From assembly GCA_905221125.1 (NCBI GenBank), contig CAJNBY010000010.1:1-64000 (forward strand): 64,000 nucleotides of DNA. The letters are read 5' to 3'. The notes under the pieces are model-generated. The model had not been told where the DNA came from. It did no database searches and worked only from the letters and a program-made list of their open reading frames with translations. The translations under genes and the position numbers were made by a program. Shown one piece after another: positions 47,077-54,383 of the stretch. Source of the stretch: a bacterium (GTDB taxonomy: Bacteria; Bacillota; Bacilli; Lactobacillales; Streptococcaceae). The stretch's first letter is position 1, and the number at the start of each line of letters is the position of its first letter.

Positions 47077-47727
47077 TCACGCCAAGTAGAAAGTTAATCT
47101 TTCCTTATCAAAATCGATAGCCAACTCATACTTTCCATCTTCATTTTGGACAATATAGCCCAAGACCACTAAACTATCCACAAAGATATCACGGCGTTTC
47201 TGCATGAGCTGATCTTTTTTGAGAAATTTCAACAAAAAAGTTGTCATGTATTTGAGAGCATACTCAGGATTGACATCTCCCAAAATGGCATAAAGTTCCT
47301 GCTGTTTTTCTGTCAAAGGATACTGATGTTTGACCTTGTAGAAATAATTAGACAGGGTCATTTTTGTTCGTGCAAAGTCCGTCTTTTCAACTAAAATAGC
47401 CGCATTTGTCTGATTTCGCAATTCCGTCTCAAAACGCTGCTTCGACAAGGCTTGATAGACCGAACTATCTTCTCTGACAAAAATCTCTTGATCCAGTTCG
47501 AGACTATCAAGTGATTCCAGCAAAGGAAGATTGAGATAATAACGCTTATTTTCTCGTAGAATCAAGCCAGCCTTGATATACTCTTCCATGAGTTTATCAA
47601 CTGCTACATCTGGAAATTGAGCCTTGATTTCCCGTAGAATCACATCATCATGCTGGTCCAGATAGCGGATCAATTCTCCAAAAAATGGCTGTCTCGTCAA
47701 ACGAGAGGGATTAAAAATCTGAATCAT
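47077..47727 (-). CDS. DUF1803-like conserved protein
   Basis: A 216-aa soluble protein starting MIQIFNPSRLTRQPFFGELI. It looks mostly helical with possible winged-helix segments (DKLMEEYIKAGLILRENKRYY), and I associate it with DUF1803. No catalytic motif seen. It overlaps the end of the YiiX-like gene by 17 nt, so the two are co-translated. Confidence 0.75.
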   Translation of the reverse strand: MIQIFNPSRLTRQPFFGELIRYLDQHDDVILREIKAQFPDVAVDKLMEEYIKAGLILRENKRYYLNLPLLESLDSLELDQEIFVREDSSVYQALSKQRFETELRNQTNAAILVEKTDFARTKMTLSNYFYKVKHQYPLTEKQQELYAILGDVNPEYALKYMTTFLLKFLKKDQLMQKRRDIFVDSLVVLGYIVQNEDGKYELAIDFDKERLTFYLA

Positions 47728-48223
47728 GAAGATTCCTTTCTTTACATTCTAACAGAGGCGATGCTGCCAACTGACTAGGATTGGTCCCAGCTTGGTTCAG
47801 AGGAACAGGCAAACCTAGTTCTCTATAATACTCCCTCCAAAAATCACTAATCTCCTGAGTCTCATTCCCAAATTTCATAGGAATAGTTTCAAAAATCGGT
47901 AGGACTTCTGCTATATACTGGGAACAGTAAAAACCAGCGCCATCTGGATAGAAAGAAGCATTATATGGAGCTCCAAGATGTTTGCAAGCTCTTTCCTTCA
48001 CCGACTGGATATCCATTTCTGGGTAGACATAGAGGTCGTACAAGTGATGGGGTTCAAAGAAGTCTGCTGATTCTTGACAGATAACACCCGCCTTTCCACT
48101 AGCATGGTAAATCATCCCATCCAAATAAATGGCAACATGGCTATAGTTGCCTGTGGAATTCTGGATAGCCTGTCCCATATCCGACTCATCTCTCACAAAA
48201 ATCAAATCGCCATTTGCTAACAT
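47711..48223 (-). CDS. YiiX/YebB-like permuted papain-fold hydrolase
   Basis: A 170-aa protein with the permuted NlpC/P60-type arrangement: GDLIFV start, His in YSHVAIYL and Cys in FYCSQYIAEV, the likely catalytic pair. No signal peptide, so it acts in the cytosol, perhaps on amide or acyl bonds. Translationally overlapped with the DUF1803-like gene downstream. Confidence 0.8.
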   Translation of the reverse strand: MLANGDLIFVRDESDMGQAIQNSTGNYSHVAIYLDGMIYHASGKAGVICQESADFFEPHHLYDLYVYPEMDIQSVKERACKHLGAPYNASFYPDGAGFYCSQYIAEVLPIFETIPMKFGNETQEISDFWREYYRELGLPVPLNQAGTNPSQLAASPLLECKERNLHDSDF

Positions 48224-48234
48224 GCTTCACTCCT

Positions 48235-48261
48235 AGAAAAAAAGGAGCCGAAACTCCTTTC
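48235..48261 (-). terminator. Terminator of ppaC
   Basis: AAAGGAG (48241-48247) pairs with CTCCTTT (48254-48260), long T-run on the minus strand. Confidence 0.85.
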
Positions 48262-48309
48262 GATATAATTCAAACTAGCCTTTCCTATTTTGAACTGACA
48301 CCCAAAGTC

Positions 48310-49245
48310 TTAGGCATTAAAACTTTCAGTCAATTGAGGTACCACTTGTTTCTTACGTGAAACGGCACCAGCAAGGAAAGCATGGTTGTTTTCAAGTTTG
48401 AAGTTGAAAGCCGCTTCGACCTTATCCATGTTAGCACCGAGTGCTAGGATTTCTGAGTTTGAGTTGACGATATCTGTAATCATCAAGACAAAGTCAGAGT
48501 AGCCGTTTGCTGTATTAGCAGCTTGCATTGCAGCTTCGATTTCTGCTTGGCGTTCCAAAACTTCAGCGATGTCAACTGTATTTACTTGAGCAACACGGAC
48601 ATTGTTTCCGTTCAATTCAAAAGTCTTAGCATCGATGTCAATCAATTCTTCCGCAGATTTGCTAGCCAAGTTTGTACCAGCTTTCAACATAGCCAAACCA
48701 TATTCTTCCAAGTTTACACCAGCTAATTCAGCCAATTCTGGAGCAATGACTTTATCTGTTGGATGTGTTGTTGGTGATTTCAAAAGAAGAGTATCTGAAA
48801 TCAAACCTGAAAGCATCAAACCAGCGATTTCTTTAGGAACAGCTACACCATGTTCTTTGAACATACGGTAAACGATTGAAGACGCTGAACCAACTGGCTC
48901 CAAACGCATGTAAAGTGGGCTTGCAGTCTCAAAGTTAGCCACACGGTGGTGGTCTACAACACCGTAAACTTCTACTTCAGCGATATCTGATACAGATTGT
49001 TGGAATTCATTGTGGTCAGTCAAGATAACTTGCTCTGCACCTTCTGCTTTGGCAGAAGTGATAACACGTGGTGCTTCCACACCAAAATAGTTCAAGACAA
49101 AGGCTGTTTCTTCATTTGGAGTTCCAAGGGCAACAGCTTCCGTATCCAAACCGTAAGCTTCTTTTGCAAGGTAGGCAAAGGCTACAGATGACCCAATGGC
49201 ATCTGAGTCTGGATTTTGGTGACCAAATACTAGAATCTTAGACAT
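48310..49245 (-). CDS. ppaC: Manganese-dependent inorganic pyrophosphatase
   Basis: A 311-aa family II (DHH) pyrophosphatase with [12 protein letters not shown] (9-20), the DHHR motif near 97 and the C-terminal DHHA2 region with SRKKQVVP. It hydrolyses pyrophosphate to drive biosynthesis. Own extended -10 promoter and terminator. Confidence 0.96.
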   Translation of the reverse strand: MSKILVFGHQNPDSDAIGSSVAFAYLAKEAYGLDTEAVALGTPNEETAFVLNYFGVEAPRVITSAKAEGAEQVILTDHNEFQQSVSDIAEVEVYGVVDHHRVANFETASPLYMRLEPVGSASSIVYRMFKEHGVAVPKEIAGLMLSGLISDTLLLKSPTTHPTDKVIAPELAELAGVNLEEYGLAMLKAGTNLASKSAEELIDIDAKTFELNGNNVRVAQVNTVDIAEVLERQAEIEAAMQAANTANGYSDFVLMITDIVNSNSEILALGANMDKVEAAFNFKLENNHAFLAGAVSRKKQVVPQLTESFNA

Positions 49246-49274
49246 GATAATACCTCATTTTATTTATTCTCTTT

Positions 49275-49283
49275 ATTGTAGCA
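49275..49283 (-). promoter_or_regulatory. Extended -10 promoter of ppaC
   Basis: Minus-strand TGC-TACAAT, -10 at 49275-49280. Confidence 0.65.
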
Positions 49284-49302
49284 TTTTTTTCGATTTTTGA
49301 CA

Positions 49303-49330
49303 AAAGTAAGAGGAGTCAAAGGGCTCCTCA
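49303..49330 (-). terminator. Terminator of the GIY-YIG gene
   Basis: GAGGAG (49310-49315) pairs with CTCCTC (49324-49329); interrupted T-run follows on the minus strand. Confidence 0.55.
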
Positions 49331-49615
49331 CGATTCTTCAAAATAACTGAGTAAATTTCTATCTTGATTTTCAGATAAAAATTGCTCCTTCTGTGGCCTC
49401 TTCTTACGCTTGAGAAGGGCTTCCGCCGACATGGCTTCTTCCTTACTTGCAAAACCTTGAGCATAGATAAGTTTGACTGGCAAGCGTGCTCGTGTGTATT
49501 TGGCTCCCTTCCCACTATTGTGGACAGTGAGGCGTCTCTTCACATCAGTCGTATAGCCTGTATAATAGGATCCGTCACGGCACTCCAGCACATACATATA
49601 AGCCTTATGATCCAT
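49328..49615 (-). CDS. GIY-YIG nuclease domain protein
   Basis: A 95-aa single-domain protein of the UPF0213/YhbQ type: [17 protein letters not shown] with the paired Tyr strands, then the Arg helix [10 protein letters not shown] and KYTRAR. ATG 49615 is used because the longer frame runs antiparallel to nothing of its own family and lies inside the methyltransferase gene. Overlaps that gene by 11 nt. Cellular substrate unknown. Confidence 0.88.
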   Translation of the reverse strand: MDHKAYMYVLECRDGSYYTGYTTDVKRRLTVHNSGKGAKYTRARLPVKLIYAQGFASKEEAMSAEALLKRKKRPQKEQFLSENQDRNLLSYFEES

Positions 49616-50354
49616 AATAAATCTCTTCAAGTTCAGGCGTATAAGAGCCATCATCATTGTGAACAATGAGAGGTGCCAAGACCTTAAAGCCGCTTGTTGA
49701 ACCATCCTTGATAGCTTCAATCAAAAGCATATTGGCTTCCTTTTCTCTTTTTGGATAAACAAACTGCAGGCGCTTAGGGGCTAGATTATGCCGTTGTAAC
49801 GTATCCAAAATATCCAGAAGTCGATCAGGACGATGAACCATGGCCAAGCGCCCATTGGACTTGAGAATACTTTGGGCACTGCGACAGATTTCCTCTAGAT
49901 TGGTCGTGATTTCATGGCGCGCCAAGAGGTAATGCTCGCTCTCGTTCAGGTTGGAATGAGGATCCACCTTGAAATAGGGTGGATTACACAAAATCATATC
50001 CACCTTACTTCCCTGAATGTAAGCAGGCATATTTTTCAAATCATCACAAATGACCTGCATTTGCTCCTCTAATCCATTCAAACGGACAGAGCGTTCAGCC
50101 ATATCCGCCAAACGCTCCTGAATCTCAACAGCCAAAATCTGTGCTTGAGTACGAGTGCTGGCAAAAAGCCCCACTGCTCCATTCCCAGCACAGAAATCCA
50201 CAATCAAGCCCTTCTTAGGAAAACGTGGAAAGCGTGACAAGAGAACACTATCCACCGAATAGCTAAAAACCTCTCTATTTTGAATGATTTTAATATCTGT
50301 CGAAAAGAGCTGGTTAATGCGCTCTCCTGATTTTAATAATTGTTCTTCTTCCAT
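49605..50354 (-). CDS. TrmN6-like SAM-dependent methyltransferase
   Basis: A 249-aa Rossmann methyltransferase with SAM motif [12 protein letters not shown] and catalytic NPPY, the adenine-N6 type; the YfiC/TrmN6 group methylates A37 of tRNA-Val in E. coli. The -10 box ends 6 nt before ATG 50354, again predicting a leaderless mRNA (an AGGA lies only 2 nt away). Operon with the GIY-YIG gene, a common pairing. Confidence 0.88.
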   Translation of the reverse strand: MEEEQLLKSGERINQLFSTDIKIIQNREVFSYSVDSVLLSRFPRFPKKGLIVDFCAGNGAVGLFASTRTQAQILAVEIQERLADMAERSVRLNGLEEQMQVICDDLKNMPAYIQGSKVDMILCNPPYFKVDPHSNLNESEHYLLARHEITTNLEEICRSAQSILKSNGRLAMVHRPDRLLDILDTLQRHNLAPKRLQFVYPKREKEANMLLIEAIKDGSTSGFKVLAPLIVHNDDGSYTPELEEIYYGS

Positions 50355-50360
50355 GGTCCT

Positions 50361-50369
50361 ATTATAGCA
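50361..50369 (-). promoter_or_regulatory. Extended -10 promoter of the methyltransferase gene
   Basis: Minus-strand TGC-TATAAT, -10 at 50361-50366. Confidence 0.7.
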
Positions 50370-50406
50370 AATTTATATTAATATCACAAAGAATATAGCT
50401 TTCTAA

Positions 50407-50769
50407 CTAATTCTTCTGCTTCTTCAAATGTTGAAGGGCTTCCTTGGTCCAAATTGGCATCATTCTTTTAAGAGGCGCAAAGCCGTAGTTAAAGCGGTCG
50501 CTTGAAAAGCGTCTCCGTCTAGGAAACTGGTGCTTTTCTTCCTCCAAAGTGCGGATCGAAAGACTGGCTTTCCCTGTAAATTCATCTAAATCAACTACCT
50601 GAACTTGAACCTCTTCATCGACTTTCAAAGCTTCATGAATATTTTCAATAAATCCTGTTCGAATCTCTGAAATGTGAATCAGCCCCGTATCACCCGTCTC
50701 TAACTCAACAAAGGCACCGTAGGGTTGAATCCCTGTAATACGCCCCTTTAGCTTATCACCAATTTTCAT
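50407..50769 (-). CDS. S1-domain RNA-binding protein, YugI/CvfD-like
   Basis: A 120-aa protein with one S1 domain (IGDKLKGRITGIQPYGAFVE to LSIRTLEE, about 2-75) and a basic C-terminal tail. Such proteins bind RNA and influence translation or virulence-gene expression. ATG 50769 follows GAGGACTAAG, whose TAA is the stop of the upstream gene, so translation is coupled. Confidence 0.9.
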   Translation of the reverse strand: MKIGDKLKGRITGIQPYGAFVELETGDTGLIHISEIRTGFIENIHEALKVDEEVQVQVVDLDEFTGKASLSIRTLEEEKHQFPRRRRFSSDRFNYGFAPLKRMMPIWTKEALQHLKKQKN

Positions 50770-50770
50770 C

Positions 50771-52171
50771 TTAGTCCTCGATTTCAATAGTTTCAATCAC
50801 GACATCTTCAACTGGCTTGTCCATAGCCCCTGTCTCAACAGCAGCAATTTCATCTAAAACAGCGTAAGATGCTTCATCAGCTAGCTGACCAAAAACCGTG
50901 TGACGGCGGTCCAGGTGAGGAGTTCCACCTTGTTCCGCATAAATTTCCGCAATCGGTTCTGGCCAACCACCACGAGCAATTTCTTTCTTAGAATAAGGTA
51001 GGTGTTGATTTTGTACGATAAAGAACTGGCTACCGTTGGTATTTGGACCAGCATTGGCCATGGAAAGGGCACCACGGATATTGTAAAGTTCTTCTGAGAA
51101 TTCATCCTCAAAAGATTCACCATAGATTGACTCGCCACCCATACCAGTTCCAGTTGGATCTCCACCTTGGATCATAAAGTCCTTGATAATACGATGGAAA
51201 ATGACTCCATCATAGTAGCCATCTTTAGAAAGAGCAACAAAGTTAGCCACTGTTTTAGGAGCATGTTCAGGGAAGAGCTTGATACGCAAGTCTCCGTGAT
51301 TGGTCTTAATAGTCGCGATAGGACCTTCTACTGTTTCAATGTCTACTTGTGGGAAATGCAATTCTTTTTCTACCATACCAAATCCTTCTAAGGCATCAAA
51401 AATGCCATCTTCTTCTAGTGTTTTCGTTATATAATCTGCTTTTTCTTTGATTTTATCATGAGAAATTCCCATTGCAACGCTGATACCAGCGTAATCAAAG
51501 AGTTCCAAGTCGTTGAGGCCGTCTCCAAAGACCATGACGTTCTCTGGTTTCAAGCCTAGGTGTTCCACAACCTTTTCCACACCCGTCGCCTTAGAGCCTG
51601 AAATCGGCACAATATCAGACGAATGCTCATGCCAACGAACCATGCGAAGTTTATCTGAGAGACTGTCCGGCAAGCTCAAGTCATCTCCTTTATCTTCAAA
51701 AGTCCACATCTGATAGATATCTTCTTTTTCATGGAAGTCAGGATCCACGTCCAAGTTTGGATAAATCGGATTGATAGCTTCACTTATCATATCAGTGCGA
51801 GTCGATAACTTAGCATCATGACTACCAACCAAGCCATACTCAATTCCTTCTTCCTTAGCCCAAGAGATATACTCCTCAACATCTGACTTCTCAATCTGAT
51901 GTTGATAAATAACCTGGCCTTTTTTATCTTCGATATAGGCACCATTTAAGGTTACAAAAAAGTCTGGCTTAAGTTCACGAATCTCTGGTACAACACCAAA
52001 AATCCCACGTCCAGAAGCAATACCTGTCAACATTCCTTTCTCACGTAATTGCTTAAAAACAGCTGGGATTGAAGACGGAATAAAACCAGTCTTGGAATTT
52101 CGCAATGTATCATCAATATCAAAAAAGACAATCTTGATCTTCTTTGCCTTGTATCTTAATTTCGCATCCAT
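50771..52171 (-). CDS. HAD phosphatase-cyclophilin fusion
   Basis: A 466-aa two-enzyme protein. Residues about 12-265 are a Cof-type HAD phosphatase (FFDIDDTLRNS, FGDGLNDLELF); residues about 270-466 are a cyclophilin-type peptidyl-prolyl isomerase (IFHRIIKDFMIQGGDPTGTG, NGSQFFI). No signal peptide, so cytosolic. The fusion is, from memory, standard in streptococci. Own promoter; co-transcribed with the S1 gene. Confidence 0.92.
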   Translation of the reverse strand: MDAKLRYKAKKIKIVFFDIDDTLRNSKTGFIPSSIPAVFKQLREKGMLTGIASGRGIFGVVPEIRELKPDFFVTLNGAYIEDKKGQVIYQHQIEKSDVEEYISWAKEEGIEYGLVGSHDAKLSTRTDMISEAINPIYPNLDVDPDFHEKEDIYQMWTFEDKGDDLSLPDSLSDKLRMVRWHEHSSDIVPISGSKATGVEKVVEHLGLKPENVMVFGDGLNDLELFDYAGISVAMGISHDKIKEKADYITKTLEEDGIFDALEGFGMVEKELHFPQVDIETVEGPIATIKTNHGDLRIKLFPEHAPKTVANFVALSKDGYYDGVIFHRIIKDFMIQGGDPTGTGMGGESIYGESFEDEFSEELYNIRGALSMANAGPNTNGSQFFIVQNQHLPYSKKEIARGGWPEPIAEIYAEQGGTPHLDRRHTVFGQLADEASYAVLDEIAAVETGAMDKPVEDVVIETIEIED

Positions 52172-52201
52172 CTCACTACCTCTTTCAATCTAACTCTTTC
52201 C

Positions 52202-52210
52202 ATTATACCA
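52202..52210 (-). promoter_or_regulatory. Extended -10 promoter of the HAD-cyclophilin operon
   Basis: Minus-strand TGG-TATAAT, -10 at 52202-52207. Confidence 0.65.
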
Positions 52211-52252
52211 TAAAGTAGGCAAATCCCACATCCCCAATAAAATCCTTGTCTC

Positions 52253-52762
52253 TTATCCGAATTCCTTTACTAGATACAAAACCAAATCATCATTATTTTG
52301 GCAAGTTGCATTCATTTCCAAGGGTTGATTTCGATACCAGACACCTGTCCCATCTGGAATATATCCCCGTCTGATATACAATCTCTGGGCAGGGCCATAG
52401 CCTAAGTGCAAACCTACACCAAGAGTGACCTTACTTGAAACAAACTTGACTCGTTTTTCTGCTTCTTCTAGCAGTTGATTCCCAATCCCTTGATTTCGAA
52501 AAGGCTCAAACACATTAAAATCTGATAATTCTGGATAGACTTCTGCAAAAGGACCATGTTTAGCAGAGGGCAAAATGGTAACGTAGCCCGCTACAGCACC
52601 ATCAATCTCTGCAACTAATACTTCTCTCTCCCCACTTTCCTGTTCCAGAAAATATCTAGCCAAAATTTCCTCTCTACCAGGCCAACCCTGATTGATAAAA
52701 CCTTGGGACAGGTGTTTGATATCCGATTCAATCATTTTTCTAATAACAGCGTTTCCCTTCAT
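52253..52762 (-). CDS. GNAT acetyltransferase
   Basis: A 169-aa GNAT enzyme with acetyl-CoA loop PFRNQGIGNQLLEEAEKR and late segment AQRLYIRRGYIPDGTG. AAGGAG before ATG 52762. Monocistronic, downstream of the terminator array. Substrate unknown. Confidence 0.85.
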   Translation of the reverse strand: MKGNAVIRKMIESDIKHLSQGFINQGWPGREEILARYFLEQESGEREVLVAEIDGAVAGYVTILPSAKHGPFAEVYPELSDFNVFEPFRNQGIGNQLLEEAEKRVKFVSSKVTLGVGLHLGYGPAQRLYIRRGYIPDGTGVWYRNQPLEMNATCQNNDDLVLYLVKEFG

Positions 52763-52791
52763 AAGATGCTCCTTTAAAAATTCCTACTATC

Positions 52792-52800
52792 ATTATAGCA
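52792..52800 (-). promoter_or_regulatory. Extended -10 promoter of the GNAT gene
   Basis: Minus-strand TGC-TATAAT, -10 at 52792-52797, just beyond the last terminator of the array. Confidence 0.7.
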
Positions 52801-52820
52801 CGTTTATAGAGAAAGAAAAA

Positions 52821-53178
52821 AGAAGCAGCCGGGTCTTGACTCGCTGAGCTCATGAAAAAAAGACCCAAACGGGTCTGAAAAAGAGGGCCAACCGGACCCA
52901 ACTCGCATTCTCATTTCAAAGCTCGTGAAAAAGACCCACCCGGGTCTTAACTCGCTTCCTTATTTCCTAGCTCATGGAAAAGAGGGCCACCAGGACCCAA
53001 CTCGCTCTCTCATTTCAAGGCTCGTGAAAAAAAGACCTACCCGGGTCTCAATTCGCTTCCTTATTTCCTAGCTCATGAAAAAGAGGTCCACTGGACCCAA
53101 CTCGCTCTCCCATTTCAAAGCTCGTGAAAAAAAGACCCGTCGGGGTCTGAAAAAGAGGTCCACCCGGACCTCTTTTTT
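52821..53178 (-). repeat. Array of nine tandem terminator hairpins after rpsR
   Basis: The 414-bp gap 52763-53176 contains no gene. Two hairpin types alternate: U (AGACCC...GGGTCT at 52861, 52932, 53032, 53132) and V (GAGGTCC...GGACC-like at 52883, 52982, 53083, 53153), plus a degenerate half copy at 52821. Each is followed by 4-7 T on the minus strand, so each is an intrinsic terminator for rpsR-direction transcription. Spacers are of two related families (CTCGCTCTCTCATTTCAAGG and TCGCTTCCTTATTTCCTAG, each then GCTC). U and V copies repeat every about 100 bp. No coding potential. Confidence 0.85.
53150..53178 (-). terminator. Primary terminator of rpsF-ssb-rpsR
   Basis: AGAGGTCC-ACCC-GGACCTCT with A and T runs outside; its end overlaps the rpsR stop codon. 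It is the best-formed member of the array. Confidence 0.92.
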
Positions 53179-53416
53179 AATCTTCGTTTACGAAAGGCAT
53201 CAAAGCCATTACGCGAGCGCGTTTGATAGCTGTTGTTACTTTACGTTGGTTTTTAGCTGAAGTTCCTGTTACACGACGAGGAAGGATTTTCCCACGTTCT
53301 GAAACGAAACGGCTAAGAAGCTCAGTATCTTTGTAATCAACATATTCAATTTTGTTTGCTGCGATGTAATCAACTTTTTTACGGCGTTTGAATCCGCCAC
53401 GACGTTGTTGAGCCAT
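53177..53416 (-). CDS. rpsR: Ribosomal protein bS18
   Basis: A 79-aa basic protein of the 30S platform, binding with bS6. Typical [20 protein letters not shown] and [13 protein letters not shown] segments. Third gene of rpsF-ssb-rpsR. Confidence 0.98.
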   Translation of the reverse strand: MAQQRRGGFKRRKKVDYIAANKIEYVDYKDTELLSRFVSERGKILPRRVTGTSAKNQRKVTTAIKRARVMALMPFVNED

Positions 53417-53447
53417 GTTTTTTCTCCTTTATAATTTTAGTTGTCCA

Positions 53448-53918
53448 TTAGAATGGTAAATCATCATCTGAAATATCCAATGGATTTGTTGCTCCAAATG
53501 GATTTTCATCACGTGAAAAGTCTGGTACTGAATTTGTAGGTGCTGAATAGTTTGAACTTGGTGCAGAGTAAGCTCCACCTGTGTGACCCTCACGCACACT
53601 ACGGCTTTCCAACATTTGGAAATTCTCAGCCACGACCTCTGTCACGTAGACACGTTGTCCTTGCTGGTTATCGTAACTACGAGTCTGGATACGGCCTGTC
53701 ACCCCGATAAGCGAGCCTTTTTTAGCCCAATTAGCAAGATTTTCAGCCTGTTGGCGCCACATAACGACATTGATAAAATCAGCCTCACGTTCGCCATTTT
53801 GACTCTTAAATGTACGGTTTACTGCAAGAGTAAAAGTCGCAACTGCTACATTTGATGGGGTATAACGCAACTCAGCGTCACGTGTCATACGCCCTACAAG
53901 TACAACATTGTTAATCAT
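53448..53918 (-). CDS. ssb: Single-stranded DNA-binding protein
   Basis: A 156-aa SSB: OB fold (1-110, [20 protein letters not shown]), a Ser/Pro/Asn-rich linker and the acidic partner-binding tail DISDDDLPF. It protects ssDNA in replication and repair. Placed between two ribosomal genes, as in most Firmicutes. Confidence 0.97.
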   Translation of the reverse strand: MINNVVLVGRMTRDAELRYTPSNVAVATFTLAVNRTFKSQNGEREADFINVVMWRQQAENLANWAKKGSLIGVTGRIQTRSYDNQQGQRVYVTEVVAENFQMLESRSVREGHTGGAYSAPSSNYSAPTNSVPDFSRDENPFGATNPLDISDDDLPF

Positions 53919-53929
53919 AGTTTACCTTC

Positions 53930-54220
53930 TTAAGCGTCAGTTTTGACGATCATGTGACGAAGAATGTCAGCGTTGATTTTTGAAAGACGGTCAAACTCTT
54001 TAAGAGCTACGTCGTCGTTTGCTTCAACGTTAACGATGTGGTAAAGTCCTTCACGGAAATCTTTGATTTCGTATGCAAGACGACGTTTTTCCCAAGATTT
54101 TGATTCAACAACAGTTGCACCGTTGTCAGTCAAAATAGAGTCAAAACGTGCTACCAAAGCGTTTTTAGCTTCTTCTTCAATGTTTGGACGAATGATATAA
54201 AGAATTTCGTATTTAGCCAT
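53930..54220 (-). CDS. rpsF: Ribosomal protein bS6
   Basis: A 96-aa protein, ferredoxin-like fold, starting [19 protein letters not shown]. First gene of the operon behind AAGGAGG, with a two-hairpin leader that may sense the S6-S18 complex. Confidence 0.98.
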   Translation of the reverse strand: MAKYEILYIIRPNIEEEAKNALVARFDSILTDNGATVVESKSWEKRRLAYEIKDFREGLYHIVNVEANDDVALKEFDRLSKINADILRHMIVKTDA

Positions 54221-54288
54221 TGATATGTTCCTCCTTTTGGTCTAATGACCCCAAGACTTTGCAAGGGGTAAGTGAGGTTCGCTCACAA
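54221..54288 (-). promoter_or_regulatory. rpsF leader with two hairpins, possible S6:S18 autoregulatory RNA
   Basis: The leader folds GTGAG-CGAAC-CTCAC (54272-54286) and ACCCC...GGGGT (54248-54269) before the ribosome site. S6:S18-binding leaders are known before rpsF in many bacteria; I could not identify the diagnostic CCG bulge, so this is tentative. Confidence 0.4.
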
Positions 54289-54294
54289 TAAACT

Positions 54295-54323
54295 ATTATA
54301 CTAGAAAAAATTTTTTTACGCAA
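54295..54323 (-). promoter_or_regulatory. Promoter of rpsF-ssb-rpsR
   Basis: TTGCGT (54318-54323), 17-bp A/T-tract spacer, TATAAT (54295-54300) on the minus strand. Confidence 0.8.
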
Positions 54324-54339
54324 GTAAAAACACCGAAAT

Positions 54340-54369
54340 AAAAAAAGAAGATGACGAATCATCTTCTCA
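54340..54369 (-). terminator. Terminator of the giant adhesin gene
   Basis: AGAAGATGA (54346-54354), CGAA loop, TCATCTTCT (54359-54367), T-run on the minus strand. Confidence 0.9.
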
Positions 54370-54383
54370 AAAACTATGAGTTT

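Noticed and set aside
52821..53178. CRISPR array
   Set aside because: Repeats are palindromic terminators, the intervening sequences are also repeated, and no cas genes are present.
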